Part shown: positions 1 to 8,893 of the stretch, piece after piece
Position numbering within the stretch: the first letter of the stretch is position 1
How the letters are laid out: every line of letters begins with the position of its first letter
DNA from: an uncultured Aquimarina sp.
GTDB taxonomy: Bacteria; Bacteroidota; Bacteroidia; Flavobacteriales; Flavobacteriaceae
DNA: 64,000 bases
Assembly (NCBI GenBank): GCA_947493035.1
Contig: CANLOW010000009.1
Span: 1-64,000, forward strand
Reading direction: 5' to 3'
Translations under genes and position numbers: made by a program
The notes under the pieces: generated by a model
Seen by the model: only the letters and a program-made list of their open reading frames with translations
Told to the model about the DNA's origin: nothing
Database searches by the model: none

Positions 1-1
1 A

Positions 2-448
2 TTGAACACTTTAATTTACCAAAAATCTACTTTTTTATTGATGAAAATCAGCTTAAATATTAATCGAACTCAGGTTATTACCATGTTTAAATCAGAAGCG
101 GCTTCCTGGTTTCGCATTTATGAAATGTTTCGTTTCGAATCCTTTCATATGTATGGCCTCATAGGTTTTACCTTAGCTTTAGGGGTTATTATTACCCAAT
201 GGATCAAAAAGAAAAACATAAAAGATATCAATGGAAATCCTATACATATCGAATCCAAACAAAAAGGTTTTAAACGCTATTTTTTTGGAGGAATTATTTT
301 TGGTTTAGGATGGGCTTTAGCAGGTGCTTGCCCTGGGCCTATGTTTACTCTTTTAGGAGCTAACTATACTGGAATAATAATCGTAATCATCAGCGCTCTT
401 TTAGGAACTTATTTTTATGGGGTATTACGAGATAAACTGCCTCATTAA
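2..448 (+). CDS. YeeE/YedE-family (DUF6691-type) sulfur transport protein, 5' end uncertain
   Basis: The readable part matches the smaller half of split YeeE/YedE membrane proteins, which import thiosulfate or related sulfur compounds. The family stretch SEAASWFRIYEMFRFESFHM (residues 31-50) is followed by a membrane segment (about 52-68), a polar loop, and a second membrane pair carrying GACPGPMF, with Cys110 in the position usual for the family. The C-terminus LRDKLPH is typical. The family normally begins with a hydrophobic helix just before KSEAxSW. Here that stretch reads KISLNINRTQV, which is not hydrophobic, and the only possible start at the window edge is TTG. Either the gene begins outside the window or its 5' end is altered. 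A partner half-gene would be expected just upstream. Confidence 0.75.
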   Translation: MNTLIYQKSTFLLMKISLNINRTQVITMFKSEAASWFRIYEMFRFESFHMYGLIGFTLALGVIITQWIKKKNIKDINGNPIHIESKQKGFKRYFFGGIIFGLGWALAGACPGPMFTLLGANYTGIIIVIISALLGTYFYGVLRDKLPH

Positions 449-752
449 GCAATAATCTGAAAGATGGAGATATTATAAATTTAACACCATAACAGCATGC
501 TTATATTTTGGTGTAAATTCTAAATTAAATAAAATGGGGTTCAACAACTAGTCTTCAAATAAAAGGAACTTGTAATACATCGTTTTTTTATCACTTTCAC
601 CCTATGACAGGCCCTTATTTTGAATGAAAATTTGCGTATTACAAATTAGCAAAAACGTATTCGAAGTAGTTATTATAATATTTTCAATATCATTGTTTTT
701 TAACATCTTTTCACCTATTATTGCCGAAAATTTAACTTAAAAACAAATTATT

Positions 753-1637
753 ATGTTTTCAAAAAACGTATTACTTAAATCTACTAGCTTGGTAGCTTTA
801 GGGGCTTTATCTATCTTATCTACTTCATGTAATGATGATGACAACAAAAACAGTTCACCTATAGGAAATGGTGACCCTGTAATGATGGTGGACCCTGAAC
901 CTACAACTAAAGTTAGCTGGAACTATGACGATAAAGGACCTGCACAATGGGGAGGTTTAAGTGCAGATTTTATTCTATGTGCTGAGGGGCTAGAGCAATC
1001 TCCTATAGACCTTATCGTATCAACAATTGTTAAAAAAGGAGACGATACGGCATTAACTTTTGATTATAAAACAGATGCTGTATTACAAGCTATCAACAAT
1101 ACACATACAAATGAATTTGCCGTAGACAAAGGTAGTTTTGTTACTTTTAACGGAAAAAAATTCCAATTAGCTCAATTTCACGGTCATGCTAAAAGTGAAC
1201 ATGAAATCGATGGTGAACAATCTCCATTAGAATTACACTTTGTTCATGTTTCTGATGATAACGAATTATTGGTTGTTGGTGTATTGATAGATGAAGGTGA
1301 AGAAAACACTAACTACACTAGCTTTTGGACTTCTGAAAACTTCTTAGGTACTGAAGCTGAAAAAGTAGATCAATTAGTTTCTGGAACACACGATCTTACT
1401 AAACTTTTCCCTCAAGACAGTCCATTATACCAATATGATGGGTCTTTAACTACTCCTCCTTGTTCTGAAGGTGTTAACTGGAATGTATTGACTACAAAAA
1501 TCACTATGTCTGCAGCACAATTAGCGCTTTTTACAGACATCTTTGATAACAACTACAGACCTGTACAATCTTTAAACGAAAGAGAAGTAATTTCTACAGA
1601 AGAGAACAGTGATGCTGTTGCTCAAGCAATCAACTAA
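753..1637 (+). CDS. alpha-type carbonic anhydrase, lipoprotein
   Basis: This enzyme hydrates CO2 to bicarbonate outside the inner membrane. The N-terminus is a lipoprotein signal ending at Cys26, followed by NDDDN, an acidic stretch resembling the surface-export signal of flavobacterial lipoproteins. Family motifs appear in order: WGGL, EQSPIDL (residues 81-87), QFHGHAKSEH with zinc ligands His143 and His145, ELHFVH with His162, and SLTTPPCSEG (231-240) holding the active-site threonine. Cys76 and Cys237 fit the conserved disulfide. At 294 aa it is a normal length for a bacterial alpha-carbonic anhydrase with leader. It stands alone, and a clear terminator follows. The ATG at 753 gives the full signal peptide. 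Confidence 0.93.
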   Translation: MFSKNVLLKSTSLVALGALSILSTSCNDDDNKNSSPIGNGDPVMMVDPEPTTKVSWNYDDKGPAQWGGLSADFILCAEGLEQSPIDLIVSTIVKKGDDTALTFDYKTDAVLQAINNTHTNEFAVDKGSFVTFNGKKFQLAQFHGHAKSEHEIDGEQSPLELHFVHVSDDNELLVVGVLIDEGEENTNYTSFWTSENFLGTEAEKVDQLVSGTHDLTKLFPQDSPLYQYDGSLTTPPCSEGVNWNVLTTKITMSAAQLALFTDIFDNNYRPVQSLNEREVISTEENSDAVAQAIN

Positions 1638-1698
1638 TTATAAAACCAATACTCTTAAAATAGATTTATATTTTTTTTGAGAATTATTGCAAATAATA

Positions 1699-1727
1699 AA
1701 AGCCCTCGTGAATTTCACAAGGGCTTT
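1699..1727 (+). terminator. intrinsic terminator of the carbonic anhydrase gene
   Basis: The arms AAAGCCCT (1699-1706) and AGGGCTTT (1720-1727) are complementary. They continue inward with GTGAA/TTCAC around one mismatch, and T-rich DNA follows. Confidence 0.85.
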
Positions 1728-1740
1728 GTTGTTTTTATAA

Positions 1741-2317
1741 TACTAACACAGTTATATTGATTTTTATTCTTTACGTAGCGAGTCCTGCATAACTATAAAA
1801 TACTTTGCAGCCACTAGTCGCTGACTAGCGGGAGCCATTGTATTTATGCTTACACACTAGGAGCAGCTGGGGCAGATTAAAACTCATGAATACCTCACTA
1901 AATAACACTTTAAAATTACTCACTGAGTGGTTGTATACGCCTTAAAAACGTTTCCGCACTATCAGTACTTACTCTCTTATAAAAAAATAAACAAACTACT
2001 TCGAGCCAATTTTAAGAGGCATTTATAAGATACGTTGTATGCTGTATAATCGAATCAACACACAGTTAAGCACTACCTCCTCAGTAATTCAAAATACTAA
2101 CAATCAAATATTTGTATTTATTCATATTTATGTGATTCTAGGTCAAATGAAAAGTGAGTTTTATAGCATATGAAATTCCCATATAAATGAATATAAGCCA
2201 TTTATATTCCAGCATTATACCTAAAAATTACTGATTAGTACGATATTCTTTTTGTATTTCAATAAAAACTACTACTATTGCACTGTACTACTTAAGTCAC
2301 ACAGTAAAGCAATAGAG
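1741..2317. other. intergenic stretch without a recognisable gene
   Basis: No convincing coding sequence is seen. It contains one small palindrome, CTAGTC/GACTAG around GCT at 1814-1828. Its 3' part must hold the promoter of the ABC operon, but no perfect TAnnTTTG element was found there. Confidence 0.5.
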
Positions 2318-3136
2318 ATGATAAACATTAAAAACCTAAATTTTGGCTACAAGAACAAAGAGCCCTTATTTGATCAAATTACCTTAAATCTAAAACCTAG
2401 AAGTATCACTGGCTTATTAGGTAAAAACGGAGCTGGAAAAACCACTCTCCTAAAAATGATTTCGGGTCTTTTACCCCCTAAGCAAGGAGAAATCAAGGTA
2501 GGTAATTACATTCCTGAAAAAAGAAACGCGAATTTCTTATCAGACCTATTCTTTGTTGCCGAAGAATTTTCCCTTCCATCAGTTTCCATTAGCAATCATG
2601 TAAAAGCAAACAGTTCTTTTTACCCAAGATTCGATCACAAGCTACTTCATAAACTTTTAGATGAGTTTGAACTGCCTACTGGAAATAGAATCGATAAGAT
2701 GTCTTATGGGCAAAAGAAAAAGTACCTCATTTCCTTTGCGTTGGCAACAAAATGCAGACTCTTAATATTAGACGAGCCTACTAACGGACTTGACATTACT
2801 TCTAAAGGTATATTCAAAAAGATAGTTGCAAGCTCTTTAGACGAAGATCAGCTAGTACTAATTTCAACTCATCAAGTAAAAGATGTTGAACATCTAATAG
2901 ATAAAATCATCATGCTAGATCATGGAAAAGTATTGCTCCACAAAGACATGCTCGAAATATCTAACCAACTGCAGTTTGGACAAATGACAAAACTTGATGA
3001 TGATGTATTATACAGCGAGACTAGCCCGTTTGGCTATCAAGTTATAAAACCTCAGATAAATGGAAACACTTCTGTAAACATAGAATTATTGTTTAACGCC
3101 CTAGCAAAGGGTACTAACCTATTTGAAAATGAATAA
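2318..3136 (+). CDS. ABC transporter ATP-binding protein
   Basis: This is the cytoplasmic ATPase of an ABC-2 type exporter. Visible motifs, counted from the ATG at 2318, are Walker A GKNGAGKTT (35-43), the signature MSYGQKKK (128-135, a variant of LSGGQ) and Walker B LLILDEP (148-154). The upstream in-frame TTG at 2252 would add residues foreign to the family, so the ATG giving MINIKNLNFGY is preferred. It is the first gene of a tight operon, and the membrane gene overlaps it by 8 bp. A GntR/YtrA-type regulator in the same operon suggests a regulated stress or antibiotic-type exporter, as in the Bacillus ytr operon. The substrate is unknown. Confidence 0.88.
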   Translation: MINIKNLNFGYKNKEPLFDQITLNLKPRSITGLLGKNGAGKTTLLKMISGLLPPKQGEIKVGNYIPEKRNANFLSDLFFVAEEFSLPSVSISNHVKANSSFYPRFDHKLLHKLLDEFELPTGNRIDKMSYGQKKKYLISFALATKCRLLILDEPTNGLDITSKGIFKKIVASSLDEDQLVLISTHQVKDVEHLIDKIIMLDHGKVLLHKDMLEISNQLQFGQMTKLDDDVLYSETSPFGYQVIKPQINGNTSVNIELLFNALAKGTNLFENE

Positions 3137-3917
3137 TACATTTAATATTCCCCGGTTTGGCTTACTAATTAGAAAACATCTAATCGAAAGTTATAAATTG
3201 TACCTGATACCTTTGGCGGCATTCATGGGGTGCCTATTCATTATAATGTTTGCCATTCACATATTCGATAGACAATTAGCATTTAACAATCAATTTAAAG
3301 AAAGTCTATATCAGCTTAGTTTTGTTGCAGCAGGTATTTTATACACAGGGACTTCCTATACTTCTTTTCGATCTAAAGAAAGTACAATGTCTTATTTACT
3401 GGTTCCTTCAACAAGATTAGAGAAATTCACCTTCGAGTATCTAAGTCGTATACTGCTTTTCTTTTTATTAGCTCCAATCGCATATTGGTTAGTAGCCAAT
3501 CTGGAATTGATCTTTGCCAGTACATTATTTCAAAAATTAGAGTTTTACTATCAGCCAATTCGCTTTTTATGGTACTCTTTTAATGTAGATCTACCCATTT
3601 ATGGATATGTATCAAACGCACTATTTGTTTTAATGCTATTCAACATGGTATTTGTGGGAGCAATCCAATATATGAAACAACCCATAGTAAAAACCCTTTT
3701 TCGCGTTGCCCTTATCTGGTTACTGTATGCTACATTTATCATTTGTTCAATTTATCTATTTGATACAAGAGCATATCATCCTATTAGCGATTTTGAGCTC
3801 TCCTTAATTCCTATACAAGAACATGCTTTAGAACCCTTTACTGGCAGAGTTTTCTTTGCCATAAATTTTACTTTGATAATTGTTAGCTATCTAAAATTTA
3901 AAGAAAAGCAGGTGTGA
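3129..3917 (+). CDS. ABC-2 type membrane protein, putative permease
   Basis: This is a hydrophobic protein of 262 aa from the ATG at 3129. About five or six membrane segments are visible: residues near 17-38, 60-75, 105-125, 155-178, 190-210 and 235-255. It overlaps the ATPase gene by 8 bp and is followed 1 bp later by the GntR-type regulator. It most likely forms the membrane channel for the ATPase encoded just upstream. No specific family motif was recognised, so the permease role is inferred from topology and position. Confidence 0.75.
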   Translation: MNNTFNIPRFGLLIRKHLIESYKLYLIPLAAFMGCLFIIMFAIHIFDRQLAFNNQFKESLYQLSFVAAGILYTGTSYTSFRSKESTMSYLLVPSTRLEKFTFEYLSRILLFFLLAPIAYWLVANLELIFASTLFQKLEFYYQPIRFLWYSFNVDLPIYGYVSNALFVLMLFNMVFVGAIQYMKQPIVKTLFRVALIWLLYATFIICSIYLFDTRAYHPISDFELSLIPIQEHALEPFTGRVFFAINFTLIIVSYLKFKEKQV

Positions 3918-3918
3918 T

Positions 3919-4284
3919 ATGAATTTTAACAATGACAAATCAATATTTCTCCAAATCGCTGATAATATTAGTGAAAAGGTAGTCAGTGGAGTTTATAAAC
4001 CAGGAGAAAAAATACCCTCTGTAAGAGAGTTAGCTGCTGATATGGGGGTTAACCCAACCACCATCATGAGAACATTTAAAGAGCTTCAACATATGGAAAT
4101 TATAGAAAATAAAAGAGGGATCGGTTATCATGTAAAAACAGATGCCGTTTCCAAAATTCAGAATCATAAAAAAGATGAATTCTTCCAAGTAGTGCTCCCT
4201 GATTTTTTGCGCCAGGCTAAAATCGCTGGTGTATCGAATGATGAATTAAAAAAACACATCAACCTTAAACAAAACGAATCATGA
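3919..4284 (+). CDS. GntR-family transcriptional regulator, YtrA-like
   Basis: This is a short 121-aa regulator. An N-terminal winged helix-turn-helix carries SIFLQIADNISEKVVSGVYK and GEKIPSVRELAADMGVNPTT, typical of the GntR family. The effector domain is only about 45 residues, which is characteristic of the YtrA subfamily. YtrA-type proteins usually repress the ABC exporter operon they are encoded in. It sits third in the operon, after the ATPase and membrane genes, whereas ytrA-like genes commonly come first. The next gene starts inside its stop codon (ATGA overlap). Confidence 0.88.
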   Translation: MNFNNDKSIFLQIADNISEKVVSGVYKPGEKIPSVRELAADMGVNPTTIMRTFKELQHMEIIENKRGIGYHVKTDAVSKIQNHKKDEFFQVVLPDFLRQAKIAGVSNDELKKHINLKQNES

Positions 4285-4982
4285 AAACTAGCAATAAATT
4301 ATTAATAGGCTTGATCCTGTGTATCTGCCTTTATACAATAGCAGCATTTGCTGAAATCAGAATTATGGGGTGGCCTAATGGCGAAATAACTAGAGTGGAT
4401 CATACCACTAATCTATCTGATTTTAGCTACATAAAAATCAATAATATACGCACAAAAGGTTTGGAAAGACGGAATCAAGCAAATATCAAATTGACGGAAA
4501 AGCCGTGTATTAAAGTTCAAACATTTGAAGGAGACGAAATTCCAGAATTGAAATATCATATGGAAGCAGATACATTGGTTATTGATCAATTTCAAAATGT
4601 AGGTAGATCCAAACTGGAAATCAATGTCAATAAACAATCTCTAAAAAGAATTATAGCTAAGAACTCTGAGGTACATATATTTGGTCATATCGATAGCTTA
4701 GCACTCACACTAAACACATCACAGCTCAATTGGCGTTCACTAGAAAAAACCTTAAACATTAAAAACCTTCAAGTTTCTTCACACAATTCTTTTTTACAGA
4801 CTTATGGAGTTGACATAGAAAACTTAGAGGTTGATAATACAAAAAGCTTTTTTCGTATCATTGGGAATATACAAAACTTAAAAGGCTCTATAATCAATAC
4901 TCAATTATACTTAAAACAGGTGGCAAATATGAATATCTCTAAAGATGCCCTTAGCAAAATCGATCGTAACCACAAGTTTTGA
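4281..4982 (+). CDS. exported protein, possibly GIN-domain (DUF2807)-like
   Basis: This is a 233-aa protein with an N-terminal hydrophobic segment (residues 6-25) that acts as a signal peptide or anchor. The rest is predicted to be rich in short beta strands, with recurring Ser/Asn/Ile patterns such as IKINNIRTKG and NTSQLNWRSLEKTLNIKN. This resembles the GIN/DUF2807 beta-helical proteins common in Bacteroidota, but the match is only by general appearance. It overlaps the GntR gene by 4 bp and is the last gene of the operon, so it is likely co-regulated with the transporter. Confidence 0.55.
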   Translation: MKTSNKLLIGLILCICLYTIAAFAEIRIMGWPNGEITRVDHTTNLSDFSYIKINNIRTKGLERRNQANIKLTEKPCIKVQTFEGDEIPELKYHMEADTLVIDQFQNVGRSKLEINVNKQSLKRIIAKNSEVHIFGHIDSLALTLNTSQLNWRSLEKTLNIKNLQVSSHNSFLQTYGVDIENLEVDNTKSFFRIIGNIQNLKGSIINTQLYLKQVANMNISKDALSKIDRNHKF

Positions 4983-5750
4983 GATATAATCATGACTCTA
5001 CATTCTAAAAAAGTAGGCTACTTTGTTATACAACAGGATTTAGGTGTCATTTTTCACAACCTATGTTGGCAAAAAAATGATGATAGCCCTGATGTGAAAC
5101 TTTATAACGGTACTTGATTACTCAAACAATATGACACTTTAACCTACTTATTATACAAGTGCCTTAATTGATTAAAAAAAAACTTCAAGCACTTATTTAT
5201 AGGGCTACATACCAAATAAACAAAGATCAGAAAAGCATAAAACCTTTAAAACCCTTTATTTATAAGGGTTTAAAGGGTATATTATAATAAACACATAAAA
5301 ACACGAAATGTTTATTAATACCATTTAGTACCATTTAATTACCCTTATATCAAATAAAAAACGCTTAAACAGGGGAATAAATACTACACAATCAATAAAT
5401 CTATATAAAATACCGTTGATGCCTTTTAAAATAGGCTTTTTTTATGCTCAAAAGTAAATATATAATTGGGTTTAAAATTTATAATACATGTTTATTTGGT
5501 TTTTATAGTTAAAAAACACTACAGAGGAACTACGGGGGTAATAACAGGGGAAACTTCCGTTGTGTAAAAATACTCGTAAGTAACACCTATAAATGCATTT
5601 TTAGTGATAAAAAAGCAAAAAAGAACAGGGGTTATATACCCTATAATACACAAAATTAAGTTTGATACACTTGCAATAACCACAAAATCAAACACTTAAT
5701 TGAAATTCAATTAATAATAAACTATAAAAAAAGGTTATGGAATATTTCGT
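4983..5750. other. host-prophage junction region and left end of the prophage
   Basis: No gene is seen here. Host-like intergenic DNA passes into very AT-rich phage-end DNA near 5300. The region contains a 10-bp tandem repeat TACCATTTAG/TACCATTTAA (5321-5340), a candidate end-binding site ACGAAATG (5305-5312), three AACAGGGG boxes, a hairpin AAACCCTT/AAGGGTTT near 5250, and a small GCCT/AGGC hairpin followed by a T run at about 5421-5443 that could stop host transcription entering the phage. The exact end and a target duplication could not be fixed by eye. Confidence 0.6.
5368..5631 (+). repeat. three direct AACAGGGG boxes in the left prophage end
   Basis: Identical octamers AACAGGGG lie at 5368-5375, 5543-5550 and 5624-5631, all on the + strand, inside otherwise AT-rich noncoding DNA between the phage end and the repressor gene. 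They may bind the transposase or a host factor. This is a pattern observation only. Confidence 0.5.
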
Positions 5751-6437
5751 TTATGATTCGATGCTAAAAACTCCTATAACTATGAAGAAATTTTGAATTA
5801 AATCTTTTTTGATATTAAATGAGGGTATTTTATCATTATCAGAGACACATAGTACACTATCCTCGTCTTCTGCCGATGGGTGTAGACGCTTTAAAAGAAC
5901 TCCATTTTTTGAGGAAAGTATAAATATTTTACCCCAATCAATTATATTTTTTTCGTCAATATACTTACATATATAATAAGAACCACTACTGTACTTAGGT
6001 AACATACTATCATCATACATTTGAATTACAAAGTCGCCCCTATTTTGAAGCTCAGGTATTAAAATTGTACGATCTTGAATATTTGCTGTGTGTTTTTTGT
6101 ATTTCAATATTTGATCTTCGTCTACAACGGGTATTGTTATTAAATCCTTTTTTGACTTATAGTGAACTAACTCTTCTGAAACAATATTGTTGGAAATAGC
6201 CGATGGTGGGTAATCTTGGTTGTTATTAAGTAGTGGGTTTCCCTTTCCTGTTAAAAGCCAATGACCGTTAATAGGGTATTTTTCAGCTAATAATTCAATC
6301 CATTTAGAGGAAATATATGTTTTTTTATTGTGAGCCTTACTTATAACACCCTGAGAAACTGGTATACTGAGTTCAAATTCAGTTATAGTATCAAATCCTA
6401 AGATTTTGTATAGTTGATATATTCTATCTGTTATCAT
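5751..6437 (-). CDS. phage repressor with S24/LexA-like peptidase domain
   Basis: This 228-aa cytoplasmic regulator combines an N-terminal helix-turn-helix region (about residues 8-65, including TEFELSIPVSQGVISKA) with a C-terminal S24 peptidase-like domain. Catalytic Ser144 lies in YDDSMLP, and Lys183 lies in GVLLKRLHP at the expected distance. Proteins of this kind hold the prophage silent and cleave themselves during the SOS response, so this lysogen is probably inducible by DNA damage, unlike classical Mu, whose c repressor is not of this type. It is transcribed leftward, away from the early operon, exactly as Mu c is placed. Confidence 0.88.
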   Translation of the reverse strand: MITDRIYQLYKILGFDTITEFELSIPVSQGVISKAHNKKTYISSKWIELLAEKYPINGHWLLTGKGNPLLNNNQDYPPSAISNNIVSEELVHYKSKKDLITIPVVDEDQILKYKKHTANIQDRTILIPELQNRGDFVIQMYDDSMLPKYSSGSYYICKYIDEKNIIDWGKIFILSSKNGVLLKRLHPSAEDEDSVLCVSDNDKIPSFNIKKDLIQNFFIVIGVFSIES

Positions 6438-6503
6438 GAATGGTAAAACAAGGTGGTTAGCCTATATATTTAAAGGGTTTTCTTCACTCTAAACAAGGCT
6501 TTT

Positions 6504-6521
6504 TTTACTCAACAAAGTAAA
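6504..6521. promoter_or_regulatory. candidate phage operator in the repressor-Ner region
   Basis: A perfect inverted repeat, TTTACT/AGTAAA around a 6-bp spacer, lies upstream of the early promoter. A half-site AAAGTAAAA recurs at 6543-6551. A second palindrome, TTGTA/TACAA (6565-6584), overlaps the early -7 element and presumed transcription start. These are the natural binding places for the repressor and the Ner-like protein, but binding is inferred. Confidence 0.55.
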
Positions 6522-6537
6522 AAAATACTCAAATAAG

Positions 6538-6567
6538 TTGCTAAAGTAAAAAAAACCTATAGATTTG
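6538..6567 (+). promoter_or_regulatory. early (transposition) promoter, Bacteroidota type
   Basis: A -33 TTG at 6538-6540 and a -7 TAGATTTG at 6560-6567 (consensus TAnnTTTG) are separated by 19 bp, within the known flavobacterial range. Transcription would start near 6574, giving a leader of about 15 nt before the ATG at 6589. Confidence 0.75.
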
Positions 6568-6588
6568 TATAAAGTTTTGTACAAAATA

Positions 6589-6795
6589 ATGAAAAAAAAA
6601 TTGATGAAGAGGAATGCGTACGATAAGCTAATTATCAATAGATTAGAAAAAAAATACAATGTTGGATACCAGTATGTAGTCAAGGCAATAAAAGGTGATA
6701 GGGTAGGAAAAAAAGCCTTAGAAATAAAAAAAACCTATGAAGAAGCTACATCAGCTAAAGAAGAGGTTTATAACAATATAATAGAAAACAATTAG
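6589..6795 (+). CDS. small DNA-binding protein, Ner/Cro-like (inferred)
   Basis: This is a 68-aa basic, helical protein. The core KLIINRLEKKYNVGYQYVVK followed by KGDRVGKKALEIKK looks like a compact helix-turn-helix: a helix, a turn at YNVG, and a recognition helix. It lies directly between the leftward repressor and the transposase, which is the position of ner in Mu, so a role in shutting off repressor or early transcription is likely. The ATG at 6589 is chosen over the TTG at 6565 because the TTG lies inside the -7 promoter element. It ends 4 bp before the transposase gene. Confidence 0.7.
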   Translation: MKKKLMKRNAYDKLIINRLEKKYNVGYQYVVKAIKGDRVGKKALEIKKTYEEATSAKEEVYNNIIENN

Positions 6796-6799
6796 TAAA

Positions 6800-8893
6800 A
6801 TGGTAAGCGAAAGTCCATATGAATTCTATAACGGTAAACTAGGTATAATGATGAAATTCATCATAGGAGGTGAATTATCCCATCCTGATAGTTTGAAGTT
6901 AATAGCTAGAAGGACATTGAACGCCAGATTAAATTCAAAAACAGCACATGAAAGAAGACTTAGAATGCCTTCTACAAATCAACCAGCATTAGTTGAATTC
7001 AAAAGTTTGTGTAAAGGTTGGAAAGATCAAATAATAGAAGTTTTTGGAAATCCTCCAAAAGAACTAAGAAAGACTTTCTTTGAAAAGCACTACGAATATG
7101 ATCAACTGGCTTTTTCTTTTTTCTTAGAACATCGTTATGGAGATAATCAGAAATTGAATAGTGATCTTATTCGTGAATACACTTACAATGCATCTGTTTT
7201 AAATACTATTGTTAAAGTTATGGCTAATCGAAAAAGTTACCTTAAAACTTTAGGGGTATCTAGAGTAGATATGTATCAGGCAATCAGTAATGATGTCAAT
7301 GCTTTTACTAAAGTGAAATTTAATTTACCTGCTTCTAAAAATGGTTTACGAAGAAAAGTTAATGACTATAAAAAGAATGGATATAAAACTCTTATTTCAG
7401 GAAAACTAAACAACTCTAATGCTGCTCGTGTTAGAGAAAAGCAGCAGCATGCTTTATTAGATTCTCTTATTTCTAAGCATACCAATTTAGATAATGAGCA
7501 AATTTCAGATATATACAACGAAGTAGCCAAAATATATAATTGGGAAAATATTACTGCTAAAATAGTTTCAGGTAGAAGACCTAAAAACAGCTTCCTTACT
7601 TATGCAGCACGGAAAGGAGAAAAAGAATTTAGGGACACCATGCTTAAGCAAAATAGAAGAAAAGCACCTAGTGCTTCAATGTTATATTGGACTATAGATG
7701 GTTGGGATGTAGAATTACTATATCAATCCGTGGTAACAGACAAAAACGGAAAAAGAACAACAACTTATCATAATAGGTTAACTATAGTAGTTGTTTTGGA
7801 TCCTTTTAATAAATATCCAATAGGATATGCTATAGGTACTCATGAAACTCCTAAATTAATAAAACAAGCGATTTATGAAGCAGTAAAACATACAAAAGAG
7901 CTTTTTGGTGAGTATTACTTACCGTATCAATTACAGACTGACAGATACGCGATAAAGACTCTTGAGCCATTATATCGAGCTTGTACAAAGCACTTCACTC
8001 CTGCGAGAGCAAAAAATTCTAAATCCAAAGTAATTGAACCATATTTCAATTATATAAATAAAAAATATGCAAAACTACATGATAACTGGTCTGGATATAA
8101 CATCGATAGCGGTAGTAAAAACACTGTAAATGATGACTACTCTAATAAAATAAAGAAAAGTTTTCCTAATCGCAAAGGATGTGAAAATCAAATCATCTCT
8201 ATAATGGAGGCTGAACGAGCTAAAAAACAACATGATTATCTCGGTAGCTTTTTTGAGGATACACAAGAACAACACAAACTTCAAATAAATCAAGAGCGTT
8301 TTTTACTGACTTTGGGGGAAACTTCTCCAAGAACAATAAAGCTTAAAGGAGCCGGACTCCTTATGGAGCGTCTAGGGGTAAAGTATAGTTATGATTCATT
8401 TGATATTGATTTCAGGAAAAATCATCATCTAGATTGGAAATTGTATTACGATCCTTCAGATATGAGCCGAGTACTTGCTACAAGCATGAATGGTGAGAAA
8501 AGATTCATTTTAGAAGAAATGTATTTAGAGCCTATGGCAATTGCAGATCGAAAGGATGGAGATGGTGTTGAAATGGCATTAAATGAGCAATTCAATAGGA
8601 AAGCAATTGAATTAACACAGCAGTTTCACGAAGATAATTTCGGGCTAATAGAACCCATATTAGAAAACCCAAAATTAGAAAACACTTTAGCTAAAATGGT
8701 GTTGACAGATAGTCGAGGTCAGCACAAAGATCATAAATCAAAACAAAGAATGCTGAATAGTGGTCAAACAGTACTCGATCAATACGAAGAAAAAGAAATC
8801 ATAGCGAATGAGCAAAAAAGCAAAAACCGCCAAATGGAATATATAGAAAGTAAGAATATTAATGTTGAAGATTTTTTAGAAGATGGAGATTAG
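6800..8893 (+). CDS. Mu-type DDE transposase (MuA homologue)
   Basis: This 697-aa protein would cut the phage ends and join them to target DNA, for both integration and replication. The catalytic DDE triad can be placed: Asp300 in WTIDGWD, Asp381 in LQTDRYA and Glu413 in KVIEPYFNYIN. The N-terminal 290 residues are predicted to be helical and should contain the end-binding domains. The C-terminal region after about 520 matches the position of the MuA beta-barrel and the MuB/ClpX-contacting tail, and the tail is highly charged. Its length is close to MuA (663 aa). The next gene starts 11 bp before its stop codon, indicating translational coupling. Confidence 0.92.
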   Translation: MVSESPYEFYNGKLGIMMKFIIGGELSHPDSLKLIARRTLNARLNSKTAHERRLRMPSTNQPALVEFKSLCKGWKDQIIEVFGNPPKELRKTFFEKHYEYDQLAFSFFLEHRYGDNQKLNSDLIREYTYNASVLNTIVKVMANRKSYLKTLGVSRVDMYQAISNDVNAFTKVKFNLPASKNGLRRKVNDYKKNGYKTLISGKLNNSNAARVREKQQHALLDSLISKHTNLDNEQISDIYNEVAKIYNWENITAKIVSGRRPKNSFLTYAARKGEKEFRDTMLKQNRRKAPSASMLYWTIDGWDVELLYQSVVTDKNGKRTTTYHNRLTIVVVLDPFNKYPIGYAIGTHETPKLIKQAIYEAVKHTKELFGEYYLPYQLQTDRYAIKTLEPLYRACTKHFTPARAKNSKSKVIEPYFNYINKKYAKLHDNWSGYNIDSGSKNTVNDDYSNKIKKSFPNRKGCENQIISIMEAERAKKQHDYLGSFFEDTQEQHKLQINQERFLLTLGETSPRTIKLKGAGLLMERLGVKYSYDSFDIDFRKNHHLDWKLYYDPSDMSRVLATSMNGEKRFILEEMYLEPMAIADRKDGDGVEMALNEQFNRKAIELTQQFHEDNFGLIEPILENPKLENTLAKMVLTDSRGQHKDHKSKQRMLNSGQTVLDQYEEKEIIANEQKSKNRQMEYIESKNINVEDFLEDGD

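Noticed and set aside
6513-6532. A repressor promoter on the minus strand using TTACTTTG
   Set aside because: The -7 has a mismatch, and the only nearby -33 TTG has a 9-bp spacer, far too short.
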